Positions 1 to 6,648 of a stretch of 64,000 bases of DNA are shown piece by piece. Location of the stretch: the NCBI RefSeq assembly GCF_009604375.1, contig NZ_WEGH01000002.1, positions 1,450,073 to 1,514,072 on the forward strand, in the 5' to 3' direction. Numbering within the stretch: position 1 is the first letter of the stretch; every line of letters begins with the position of its first letter. The notes beneath the pieces were generated by a model that saw nothing but the letters and a program-made list of their open reading frames with translations, was not told the DNA's origin and did not search any database. This DNA comes from Actinomadura macrotermitis. GTDB taxonomy: Bacteria; Actinomycetota; Actinomycetes; Streptosporangiales; Streptosporangiaceae. The position numbers and the translations under genes are program-made.

Positions 1-257
1 CTCGCGCTCGTGTACAGGCTGTGCAGCGCGAACTGGCCGCCGAGCAGGCCGCCGAGGATGGTGGCGAGCGAGCGCTCGTGCCCGGAGAGGGCCGCCGCGA
101 CCGCCAGCGTCCCGCCGAACCCGGTGAGCACCGCCCAGGGCGGCACCGCGTCCGGCGACACCAGGGCGTGCCCGAGGGTGGCCAGCACGACGCACACGGT
201 GGCGAAGACCACCGCGCGGCAGGCACGGGACAGCGGAGCCGGGGGCTGCGGGGACAT
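1..257 (-). CDS. Small membrane protein, 3' part cut by window edge
   Basis: The reverse strand reads an open frame from the ATG at 257 to the window edge, about 85 codons, beginning MSPQPPAPLSRACRAVVFA. Two hydrophobic stretches (about residues 13-33 and 40-58) separated by short loops suggest a multi-pass membrane protein. I do not recognise the family with certainty. It is divergent from the ribonucleotide reductase operon and lies just upstream of its NrdR boxes. The overlapping plus-strand open frame here is an upstream extension of nrdA and is not believed. Confidence 0.55.
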   Translation of the reverse strand, partial: MSPQPPAPLSRACRAVVFATVCVVLATLGHALVSPDAVPPWAVLTGFGGTLAVAAALSGHERSLATILGGLLGGQFALHSLYTSA

Positions 258-318
258 GGCCGCTCCATCGTCCCACCTTCCCGGCGCGGACTCCAACCGG
301 GGCGACCCCCGTGACACG

Positions 319-363
319 CCCTACATCTTGGGGATGCGCGATATCGATCAACTAGATGTAGGG
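319..363. promoter_or_regulatory. Pair of NrdR boxes before nrdAB
   Basis: Two imperfect palindromes, ccctacatcttggg (319-332) and aactagatgtaggg (350-363), are near reverse complements of each other around the core CTACATCTAG. Their centres are 31 bp apart, three helical turns. Known NrdR operators are paired 16-bp AT-rich palindromes at this kind of spacing upstream of nrd operons. A TAGGGT hexamer (359-364) overlapping the second box is a likely -10, so NrdR would block the promoter that starts the riboswitch leader. NrdR itself is not in the window; the assignment is by motif. Confidence 0.7.
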
Positions 364-370
364 TCTTGCC

Positions 371-556
371 TCGTGCTGGTCCGCCTCGCGAGGGGCGGCG
401 CGAGAGGGAACCCGGTGCGAGTCCGGGACTGCCCCGCAGCGGTGAGTGGGAACGACCGCCGTCATACGCACTGGACCCCGCAGGGGGCTGGGAAGCGACG
501 GCCAGTAGGACGAGCAGGACGCCCACGAGTCCGAAGACCTGCCCGCACGACGGTAC
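371..556 (+). promoter_or_regulatory. Cobalamin (AdoCbl) riboswitch
   Basis: The leader contains the conserved core of B12 riboswitches in order: a gggaacccggtgcgagtcc segment (about 407-425), then gactgccccgcagcggtga (427-445), then gggaagcgac (490-499), and a B12-box-like gcccacgagtccgaagacc (521-539) closing with tgcc. In Streptomyces coelicolor the class Ia nrdABS operon is known to be repressed by B12 through such an element, while the B12-dependent class II enzyme is used instead. The same logic is inferred here: B12 present, nrdAB off. Exact P1 ends were not folded. Confidence 0.9.
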
Positions 557-578
557 GTCCAGGCCTCGCGGGAGGGCC

Positions 579-608
579 GGGGGCGGTGCGCGGCGTGCCC
601 GCGCCCCC
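579..608 (+). terminator. Candidate riboswitch terminator stem
   Basis: GGGGGCG (579-585) pairs with CGCCCCC (602-608), followed only by TT, between the riboswitch and the nrdA start. It could be the expression platform. Alternatively CCTCGCG at 564-570 is complementary to CGCGAGG at 636-642, which includes part of the nrdA ribosome-binding site, so control could be translational. The two models were not distinguished. Confidence 0.4.
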
Positions 609-654
609 TTCGCGCGCCCTCCGGCGGGGCGAGCTCGCGAGGGGATTTGAGCAC

Positions 655-3009
655 GTGACACAGGAACTGATCGCGCCGCCCGCCACGGCGCCGGGGTTCG
701 CCGCCGAGGTCGAGCGGGCCTGCGCCGGGCTGCCCGGCGCCGACCCGGCCCGGGTGCTGGCCGCCGTCCGCGCCGGGGGCGCCGTGGACGACGCCGCGCT
801 GCGCGAGCTGGCCGCCGGCGAGGCCGCCGCGCTCGTCGCCACCGAGCCGGTCTACTCCAAGGTCGCCGCGCGGCTGCTGAACGCGCAGATCGCCGACGAG
901 GCCGCCGCCGAGGGTGTGCGGACGTTCGCGCAGTCGGTCGCCGCCTCGCACGCGGCGGGCCTGCTGGCCGACGCGCCCGCCGCGTTCGCCGCCGCCAACG
1001 CCGAGGCGCTGAACGCCCTCGTCGACGACGCCGCCGACGACCGGTTCGAGTACTTCGGGCTGCGCACCGTCTACGACCGGTACCTGCTGCGCCACCCCGA
1101 GACCCGCCGCGTCCTGGAGCGCCCGCAGTACTTCTTGATGCGCGTGGCGGTCGGGCTGTCATATCCCGGCGAAGCCGGGCCGGGGGTCGTCGGGGGTCGT
1201 CCCCCGTCGGGAGACGCCGCCGCCGTGGAGGACGTCGCCGAGCTGTACGGGCTGCTGTCCACCCTGTCCTACCTGCCGAGCTCGCCGACGCTGTTCAACT
1301 CCGCCGCGCGCCGCCCGCAGCTGTCGTCGTGCTTCCTGCTCGACTCGCCGCGCGACGAGCTGGAGTCGATCTACGAGCGGTACGCGCAGGTCGCCCGGCT
1401 CAGCAAGTACGCCGGCGGCATCGGCGTCTCCTGGACCAAGATCCGCTCGCGCGGGTCGCTGATCCGCGGCACCAACGGGCACTCCAACGGCATCGTGCCG
1501 TGGCTGCGCACGCTGGACTCCTCGGTCGCCGCCGTCAACCAGGGCGGCCGCCGCAAGGGCGCCGCGTGCGTGTACCTGGAGCCCTGGCACGCCGACGTCG
1601 AGGAGTTCCTGGAGCTGCGCGACAACACCGGCGAGGAGGCGCGCCGCACCCACAACCTCAACCTCGCCAACTGGATCCCCGACGAGTTCATGCGCCGCGT
1701 CGAGGCCGACGCGGACTGGTCGCTGTTCGACCCCAAGGAGGTGCCCGAGCTCGCCGACCTGTGGGGCGAGGAGTTCGAGGCCGCCTACCGCGCCGCCGAG
1801 GCCGCCGGCCGGTACGTCCGGCAGATCCCGGCGCGCCGCCTGTACGGGCGGATGATGCGGACGCTCGCCGAGACCGGCAACGGCTGGATGACGTTCAAGG
1901 ACGCCGCCAACCGCGCCTGCAACCAGACCGCCGAGCCGGGCAACACCGTCCACCTGTCGAACCTGTGCACCGAGATCCTGGAGGTGACCAGCGACGGCGA
2001 GACCGCCGTGTGCAACCTCGGGTCGGTCAACCTCGGCGCGCACGTCGGCGCGGACGGCATGGACTGGGCGCGGCTGCGCGGCACCGTCCGCACCGCCGTC
2101 CGGTTCCTGGACCGCACCATCGACCGCGGCTTCTACCCGACGCCTGAGGCGGAAGGTGCGAACAAGAAGTGGCGCCCGGTCGGTCTTGGCACGATGGGCC
2201 TGGCCGACGTGTTCTTCAAGCTGCGCCTGCCGTTCGACTCCGACGAAGCGCGCGCGCTGTCCACCCGGATCGCCGAGGAGGTCGCGCTCGCCGCCTACCA
2301 GGCGTCCGCCGACCTGGCCGAAGAGCTCGGCACGCTGCCCGCCTACAGCAAGACGCGCACGGCCCGGGGCCAGCTGCACATCGACCACTTCCCGAACGCC
2401 GAGCCCGTCCTCACCGACGAGTGGGACGCGCTGCGCGCGCGCGTGGCGAAGGTCGGGCTGCGCAACTCGCTGCTCGTCGCGATCGCGCCGACCGCCACGA
2501 TCGCGTCCATCGCCGGCTGCTACGAGTGCATCGAGCCGCAGGTGTCCAACCTGTTCAAGCGCGAGACGCTGTCGGGCGAGTTCCTGCAGATCAACAACTA
2601 CCTCGTCGCGGACCTGAAGGCCCTCGGCCTGTGGACGCCCGCCGTCCGCGAGGCCGTCAAGCGCGCCAACGGCTCGGTGCAGGGCATCACCGACCTGCCC
2701 GCCGAGCTGCGCGCGCTCTACCGCACCGCGTGGGAGCTGCCGCAGAAGGCGCTGATCGACATGGCCGCGGGGCGCACCCCCTACATCGACCAGTCGCACT
2801 CGCTGAACCTGTTCATGGAGACGCCGACGATCGGCAAGCTCTCGTCGATGTACGCCTACGCGTGGCGCAGCGGCCTGAAGACCACCTACTACCTGCGCTC
2901 GCGCCCGGCCACCCGGATCGCGCAGACGACCATCACGCAGTCGGTCCCGGACCCGGACGCCGTCGCGTGCTCCCTGGAGAACCCCGAAGCCTGCGAGGCC
3001 TGCCAGTGA
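655..3009 (+). CDS. nrdA: Class I ribonucleoside-diphosphate reductase, alpha (catalytic) subunit
   Basis: This 784-residue enzyme makes deoxyribonucleotides from ribonucleoside diphosphates with the NrdB radical subunit. Visible catalytic features: active-site cysteines at 226 (SSCFLLD) and 453 (AVCNLGS), the N436-C438-E440 triad in SNLCTEI, the radical-relay pair Tyr745-Tyr746, and the C-terminal redox pair in CEACQ (780/783). The GTG at 655 is chosen because the family-like sequence begins there and a GAGGGG ribosome-binding site lies just before it; an in-frame open reading further upstream runs through the riboswitch and is not coding. A Gly/Pro-rich loop near residues 170-188 contains a tandem 10-bp DNA duplication (1181-1200) and looks like a small lineage-specific insertion. 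Confidence 0.95.
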   Translation: MTQELIAPPATAPGFAAEVERACAGLPGADPARVLAAVRAGGAVDDAALRELAAGEAAALVATEPVYSKVAARLLNAQIADEAAAEGVRTFAQSVAASHAAGLLADAPAAFAAANAEALNALVDDAADDRFEYFGLRTVYDRYLLRHPETRRVLERPQYFLMRVAVGLSYPGEAGPGVVGGRPPSGDAAAVEDVAELYGLLSTLSYLPSSPTLFNSAARRPQLSSCFLLDSPRDELESIYERYAQVARLSKYAGGIGVSWTKIRSRGSLIRGTNGHSNGIVPWLRTLDSSVAAVNQGGRRKGAACVYLEPWHADVEEFLELRDNTGEEARRTHNLNLANWIPDEFMRRVEADADWSLFDPKEVPELADLWGEEFEAAYRAAEAAGRYVRQIPARRLYGRMMRTLAETGNGWMTFKDAANRACNQTAEPGNTVHLSNLCTEILEVTSDGETAVCNLGSVNLGAHVGADGMDWARLRGTVRTAVRFLDRTIDRGFYPTPEAEGANKKWRPVGLGTMGLADVFFKLRLPFDSDEARALSTRIAEEVALAAYQASADLAEELGTLPAYSKTRTARGQLHIDHFPNAEPVLTDEWDALRARVAKVGLRNSLLVAIAPTATIASIAGCYECIEPQVSNLFKRETLSGEFLQINNYLVADLKALGLWTPAVREAVKRANGSVQGITDLPAELRALYRTAWELPQKALIDMAAGRTPYIDQSHSLNLFMETPTIGKLSSMYAYAWRSGLKTTYYLRSRPATRIAQTTITQSVPDPDAVACSLENPEACEACQ

Positions 3010-3041
3010 ACGAGCGGAGCGAGCGAACCGGAGAACACAGC

Positions 3042-4037
3042 ATGCTGCTCGACCCGGGCATGGACCTGACCTTGCGTCCCATGCGCTACCCCGACTTCTA
3101 CGAGCGCTACCGCGCCGCGATCCGCAACACCTGGACGGTGGAGGAGGTCGACCTGGCCTCCGACCTGGCCGACCTGGCCCGCCTCACCCCGGCGGAGCTG
3201 CACCTGGTCAACCGGCTCGTCGCGTTCTTCGCCACCGGCGACTCGATCGTGGCGAACAACCTGGTGCTGAACCTGTACAAGCACGTCAACGCGCCCGAGG
3301 CGCGGCTGTACCTGTCGCGGCAGCTGTTCGAGGAGGCCGTGCACGTCCAGTTCTACCTGACGCTGCTGGACACCTACCTGCCCGACCACGACGAGCGCGT
3401 CAAGGCGTTCGCTGCGGTCGAGCACATCCCCTCGATCCGCGCGAAGGCCGGGTTCTGCTTCAAGTGGATCGGCTCGATCGACAAGCTGGACGAGCTGACG
3501 ACCGCCGCCGACCGGCGCGCGTTCCTGCTCAACCTGATCTGCTTCGCCGCGTGCATCGAGGGCCTGTTCTTCTACGGCGCGTTCGCCTACGTCTACTGGC
3601 TGCGCTCGCGCGGCCTGCTGAACGGCCTCGCGTCCGGAACCAACTGGGTCTTCCGGGACGAGTCCATGCACATGGAGTTCGCCTTCGCGGTCGTGGACAC
3701 CGTCCGCGCCGAGGAGCCGGCCCTGTTCGACGCCGACCTCACCCGGCAGGTCACCGCGATGATGGAGGAGGCCGTCGCGGCCGAGCTGGCGTTCGCCCGC
3801 GACCTGTGCGGCGACGGCCTGCCCGGCATGTCCGCCGACGACATGCGCGGCTACCTGGAGTACGTCGCCGACCAGCGGCTCGCCCGCCTCGGCCTGCCCG
3901 TCCGCTACGGCGCCGCGAACCCGTTCGCGTTCATGGAGCTGCAGGACGTCCAGGAGCTGTCGAACTTCTTCGAGCGGCGCGTGTCGGCGTACCAGATCGG
4001 CGTCGAGGGCACGGTCGCGTTCGACGAGGCGTTCTGA
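3042..4037 (+). CDS. nrdB: Class I ribonucleoside-diphosphate reductase, beta (radical) subunit
   Basis: The 331-residue R2 protein houses the di-iron/tyrosyl radical that activates NrdA. Metal ligands are all present: Asp67, Glu98, His101, Glu173, Glu207 and His210, with spacing Asp67-Glu98 equal to that of E. coli Asp84-Glu115. Tyr105, four residues after His101, is at the radical position, so this is not the Phe-bearing class Ic type. It starts 32 nt after nrdA and clearly shares its transcript. No nrdS-like regulator follows, unlike Streptomyces. Confidence 0.95.
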   Translation: MLLDPGMDLTLRPMRYPDFYERYRAAIRNTWTVEEVDLASDLADLARLTPAELHLVNRLVAFFATGDSIVANNLVLNLYKHVNAPEARLYLSRQLFEEAVHVQFYLTLLDTYLPDHDERVKAFAAVEHIPSIRAKAGFCFKWIGSIDKLDELTTAADRRAFLLNLICFAACIEGLFFYGAFAYVYWLRSRGLLNGLASGTNWVFRDESMHMEFAFAVVDTVRAEEPALFDADLTRQVTAMMEEAVAAELAFARDLCGDGLPGMSADDMRGYLEYVADQRLARLGLPVRYGAANPFAFMELQDVQELSNFFERRVSAYQIGVEGTVAFDEAF

Positions 4038-4074
4038 CTTCTCGCCGTCACGTGAGGTGAGGAAGCTCCGAAGC

Positions 4075-4111
4075 GGGGTACGGGGCGGATCACGAAGCCG
4101 CCCCGTACCCC
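4075..4111 (+). terminator. Perfect 14-bp inverted repeat after nrdB
   Basis: ggggtacggggcgg (4075-4088) and its exact reverse complement (4098-4111) enclose a 9-nt loop. There is no T-run after it. It lies between nrdB and the next small gene and ends 2 nt before that gene's GGAGGA ribosome-binding site. It may end the nrdAB transcript or act as a translational lid on the small ORF. Confidence 0.6.
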
Positions 4112-4122
4112 TGGAGGAGACC

Positions 4123-4281
4123 ATGGCCTCGATCGTCGACCGCATCAAACGGTACGCCCGCAGCCCGCAGGGCCAGCGCGCCCGCGCCCGCGCGACGGCG
4201 GCCGCCCGCGACCCCCGCAACCAGGCCAAGGCCCGCGCCCTGCTGGCCCGCGTCAAGGGCAAGAGCGGCCGCCGCCACTGA
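4123..4281 (+). CDS. Small basic hypothetical protein (52 aa)
   Basis: An ATG with a strong GGAGGA site 5 nt upstream opens a 52-residue protein rich in Arg, Ala and Lys (starts MASIVDRIKRYARS, ends KGKSGRRH). Its charge suggests nucleic-acid binding, but no family is recognised. It is separated from nrdB by a long hairpin. A minus-strand frame over the same bases lacks a ribosome-binding site. Confidence 0.6.
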   Translation: MASIVDRIKRYARSPQGQRARARATAAARDPRNQAKARALLARVKGKSGRRH

Positions 4282-4285
4282 CCGG

Positions 4286-5026
4286 TCAGGAGACCAGGGA
4301 CCGTTCCGCCAGGTGCTTGAACAGGCCTTGGAAGTCCGCGCTGGGTTCCAGGCCGATCTCGTCGCGCAGGAGCCGCTGATAGCGGAGGTAGACGCGCCAG
4401 GCGCTCACCTGGTCGCCGCGCGCCAGGTGGGCCGCGGCCATGAGCCGGTGCGCCGTCTCGCCGAGCTCGTCGACACGCGTGGCGACCTCGAGGAGCTCCA
4501 AGGCGCCCGGCACGTTCCCCGAGGCGTGCAGGTGCTCGGCGATCCGCTCCATCGCGTGCAGGCGCAGCCGGTCCCAGCGGTCCTGCGCGGCGTGCACCGC
4601 CTCGCACGGCCAGTCGGAGAGCAGCTCCCGCGTCAGTGGCTCCGGATCCGGGGGGTCCATCCCGGCGAACATCCCGTTGACCGCCCGCTGCGCGATGTGC
4701 TCGGCCTCGCGGATGTCCACCGTGACGTTCGCGGCGAGCGCGACATGCGTCGGGGACACCTCCAGGACGCGGCCGCCCGTCTCCCGGCGTATCCGCCATA
4801 ACGCCTGCCGCAGCCGCTTGGCCGCTTCACGGAGCGGCAGGCCGGGCCACAGCCTTCCCTGGAGAGACGCCCTGCTGAGCCCGCCCGGCTCCAGTGCCAC
4901 CGTGACGATCAGGCTGCACAGCGCCTGCGGGAACCGGACCTGGGCGGCCCCCACCCGGCAGCGGAAGGACGGGAGGAATTCGAGCCGGACGTTGTCGGAC
5001 CCGACGTTTCCTGTATCACCATGCAT
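4286..5026 (-). CDS. Short SARP-like regulator with BTAD domain
   Basis: A 246-residue protein with an N-terminal winged-helix-like region (about 15-95, including LRQALWRIRRETGG) and a bacterial transcriptional activator domain (about 105-240, with DRWDRLRLHAMERI and ARGDQVSAWRVYLRYQRLL). There is no NB-ARC part. It is clearly paralogous to the gene at 9743-10471; the two bound a locus of small secreted and membrane proteins plus a two-component system. The target genes are inferred to be in that locus; nothing in the sequence proves it. Confidence 0.8.
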   Translation of the reverse strand: MHGDTGNVGSDNVRLEFLPSFRCRVGAAQVRFPQALCSLIVTVALEPGGLSRASLQGRLWPGLPLREAAKRLRQALWRIRRETGGRVLEVSPTHVALAANVTVDIREAEHIAQRAVNGMFAGMDPPDPEPLTRELLSDWPCEAVHAAQDRWDRLRLHAMERIAEHLHASGNVPGALELLEVATRVDELGETAHRLMAAAHLARGDQVSAWRVYLRYQRLLRDEIGLEPSADFQGLFKHLAERSLVS

Positions 5027-5186
5027 GCCCAGTAGATGCGCGAGACCCCCCGATTGCTGCTCGCCACGACGAGAATTCCGCGGAATCTTCGAGCGTCCGG
5101 TCCGCCGCCCCGCCGGTATCCCGGCCGGCCTGCCACAACGCCGATGATCACAGATCCGGGATCGTCCCGGCCTGGTGCGGGCGGCC

Positions 5187-5255
5187 TCGTCTCCACCCCA
5201 GGATCGACCCGTGCCCCCTTGGAGGATCTAGCCGGTCCTGTTCTGCGGCAGGACG
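5187..5255 (+). promoter_or_regulatory. Operator-like element, copy 1, in the 455-bp gap before the secreted protein
   Basis: cgtctccaccccagg (5187-5201) followed by atcgacccg matches, with two mismatches over 24 nt, an element at 9264-9288. About 20-30 nt downstream both copies also carry gccggtcctg with an inverted caggac/cagga partner; here gtcctg (5233-5238) pairs with caggac (5247-5252). In copy 2 the first motif is a perfect palindrome, here its right half is degenerate. The rest of the gap 5027-5481 has a T-run at 5314-5320 inside a weak GGGC/GCCC hairpin and no convincing gene. Confidence 0.5.
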
Positions 5256-5481
5256 CGGGGAGCCCGGCCGCCGGGGTTCACTTGTCCCATGTCCACCGGA
5301 AATACTCGGGGCGATTTTTTTGCCCGTCCCAGCTGGGGTGCAGACGCACCGGGGTCGATGGTGAGTCGCTGCGAAGACACATGCGGGACCGTGCGGAGAC
5401 GCGCCCCCGTTGAGGTGATTCCCGTAGCCCAGAGCGGGCTTCGGCGGGCGGTGGCCCGCCGGCGGGAAAGGAAGTCCCCCC

Positions 5482-5973
5482 ATGAACAAGCAGCGCCTCG
5501 TGCAGCGCGCCGCGGGCATCGGATTGGCGGCGACGCTGGGCCTGGGAATTGCGGGCCCGGCCGCGTCGGCCGAGACCGCGGCTCCGCGGAACGTTCCGTC
5601 GGCCGCCCAGATCGCCTTGGTGCAGCAGGCCCTCGCCGCGCCCAGCGCGCCCACCGCGACGACCGGCACGACGACCGGCACGACGACCGGCACGACGAAG
5701 GCCGACACCGCCCGGTCCGAGGCCGCGCTCCGCGCGGAGGTGGCCAAGCGCGGCTGGAAGTGGTCGGTCGTCAAGAAGGCCTGGAACTTCCTCAAGAAGA
5801 GGCTCTCCAAGAAGCAGATCTCCAGGCTGAAGAACGCCGCCAGGAAGGGCAAGGCGGCGTTCAAGCGGGAGTGGAGCAAGCTGCCCTGGTTCGTCCGGTG
5901 GAGCATCAGGGTGATGCTCTTCTTCGCGGACCCGTCCGATGTGCTGATCTGGATCTTCACGCACTGGGTGTAG
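5482..5973 (+). CDS. Secreted cationic protein with Lys/Arg/Trp-rich C-terminus
   Basis: A 163-residue protein. Residues 1-30 form a clear signal peptide ending ASA. A Thr/Gly linker (about 59-72) is encoded by three exact copies of a 12-bp unit (5662-5697). The remainder (about 83-163) is dense in Lys, Arg and Trp with alternating hydrophobics, then a hydrophobic tail ending IWIFTHWV. No cysteines appear in the mature part. I do not recognise a family. The layout resembles an exported membrane-active peptide or bacteriocin-like protein; that is inference. It is flanked by regulators and small membrane proteins. Confidence 0.75.
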   Translation: MNKQRLVQRAAGIGLAATLGLGIAGPAASAETAAPRNVPSAAQIALVQQALAAPSAPTATTGTTTGTTTGTTKADTARSEAALRAEVAKRGWKWSVVKKAWNFLKKRLSKKQISRLKNAARKGKAAFKREWSKLPWFVRWSIRVMLFFADPSDVLIWIFTHWV

Positions 5974-6191
5974 CGTCCCGCCCGGTTCGGTGATGCCGGG
6001 CGGCCGATATGCGATCGGCCGCCCGGCGGTCCGTCCGGTAGACCGGGGGATTTCTCGGTGGCTTCATGTGATCTTGCGTGTTCGGCGTGGGGGCGAGGCT
6101 GCGTTTTCCGGGGCGGCGCAGGGAGTGCTGAAGGTTTTCGTGTGTGCGCTGTCGATGACCGATCGAATGAGAATGAAAGGCGGGAGAACCG

Positions 6192-6500
6192 ATGGTGTCC
6201 AATGACCTGGCAGGGGGCGATGTGGAGCGCGCGGAAGGCGAGAGCGAGCCGAGAACGCTGGTATGGGCCTGGGGGCTGGTGGTCGCTGGGAACTTCATCA
6301 TGCGGCATTTCGACGACGGCCGGCCCGGCTGGATCGGCCTGGCCATCGGATTCGCCGGGGTGGCGGCGATGCCGTATTCCATGATCACGGGGATGAGGAG
6401 CACGGCCGGTACGGCGTCCCGGGTGGCGATCGTCCTCTTCCATGTCGCCGCCGTCGTCTCCTTCCTCTACTTCGCCCTCACCGCGACCTTCTGGAAATGA
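6192..6500 (+). CDS. Small three-pass membrane protein
   Basis: 102 residues, ATG preceded by GGGAGAACCG. A polar N-terminus (1-20) is followed by hydrophobic segments at about 22-38, 46-62 and 77-97. No family recognised. It lies between the secreted cationic protein and the sensor kinase. A role in tolerance to that protein, or in signal sensing, is possible but unsupported. Confidence 0.65.
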   Translation: MVSNDLAGGDVERAEGESEPRTLVWAWGLVVAGNFIMRHFDDGRPGWIGLAIGFAGVAAMPYSMITGMRSTAGTASRVAIVLFHVAAVVSFLYFALTATFWK

Positions 6501-6648
6501 CCGAAGGGGAGGCATGCCGCCCGCAGCAAGCGATCTTGCGGCGTGCCCGCCGTCGCACCTGATGCCCGTGCCCGGCTGACCGCCGGTCGGCCTTGCCCGC
6601 AATTCAAGGAAGCTCCCATGGAGGGCGACATGCCCTAGGGTCGCTCGT

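Noticed and set aside
10..654. In-frame extension of nrdA by 215 codons
   Set aside because: It would translate the NrdR boxes and the B12 riboswitch; family-like sequence and a ribosome-binding site appear only at the GTG at 655.
1159..2799. 546-codon minus-strand frame across nrdA
   Set aside because: Shadow of a high-GC gene: Arg/Gly/Val-rich product without any family feature, opposite a clear ribonucleotide reductase.
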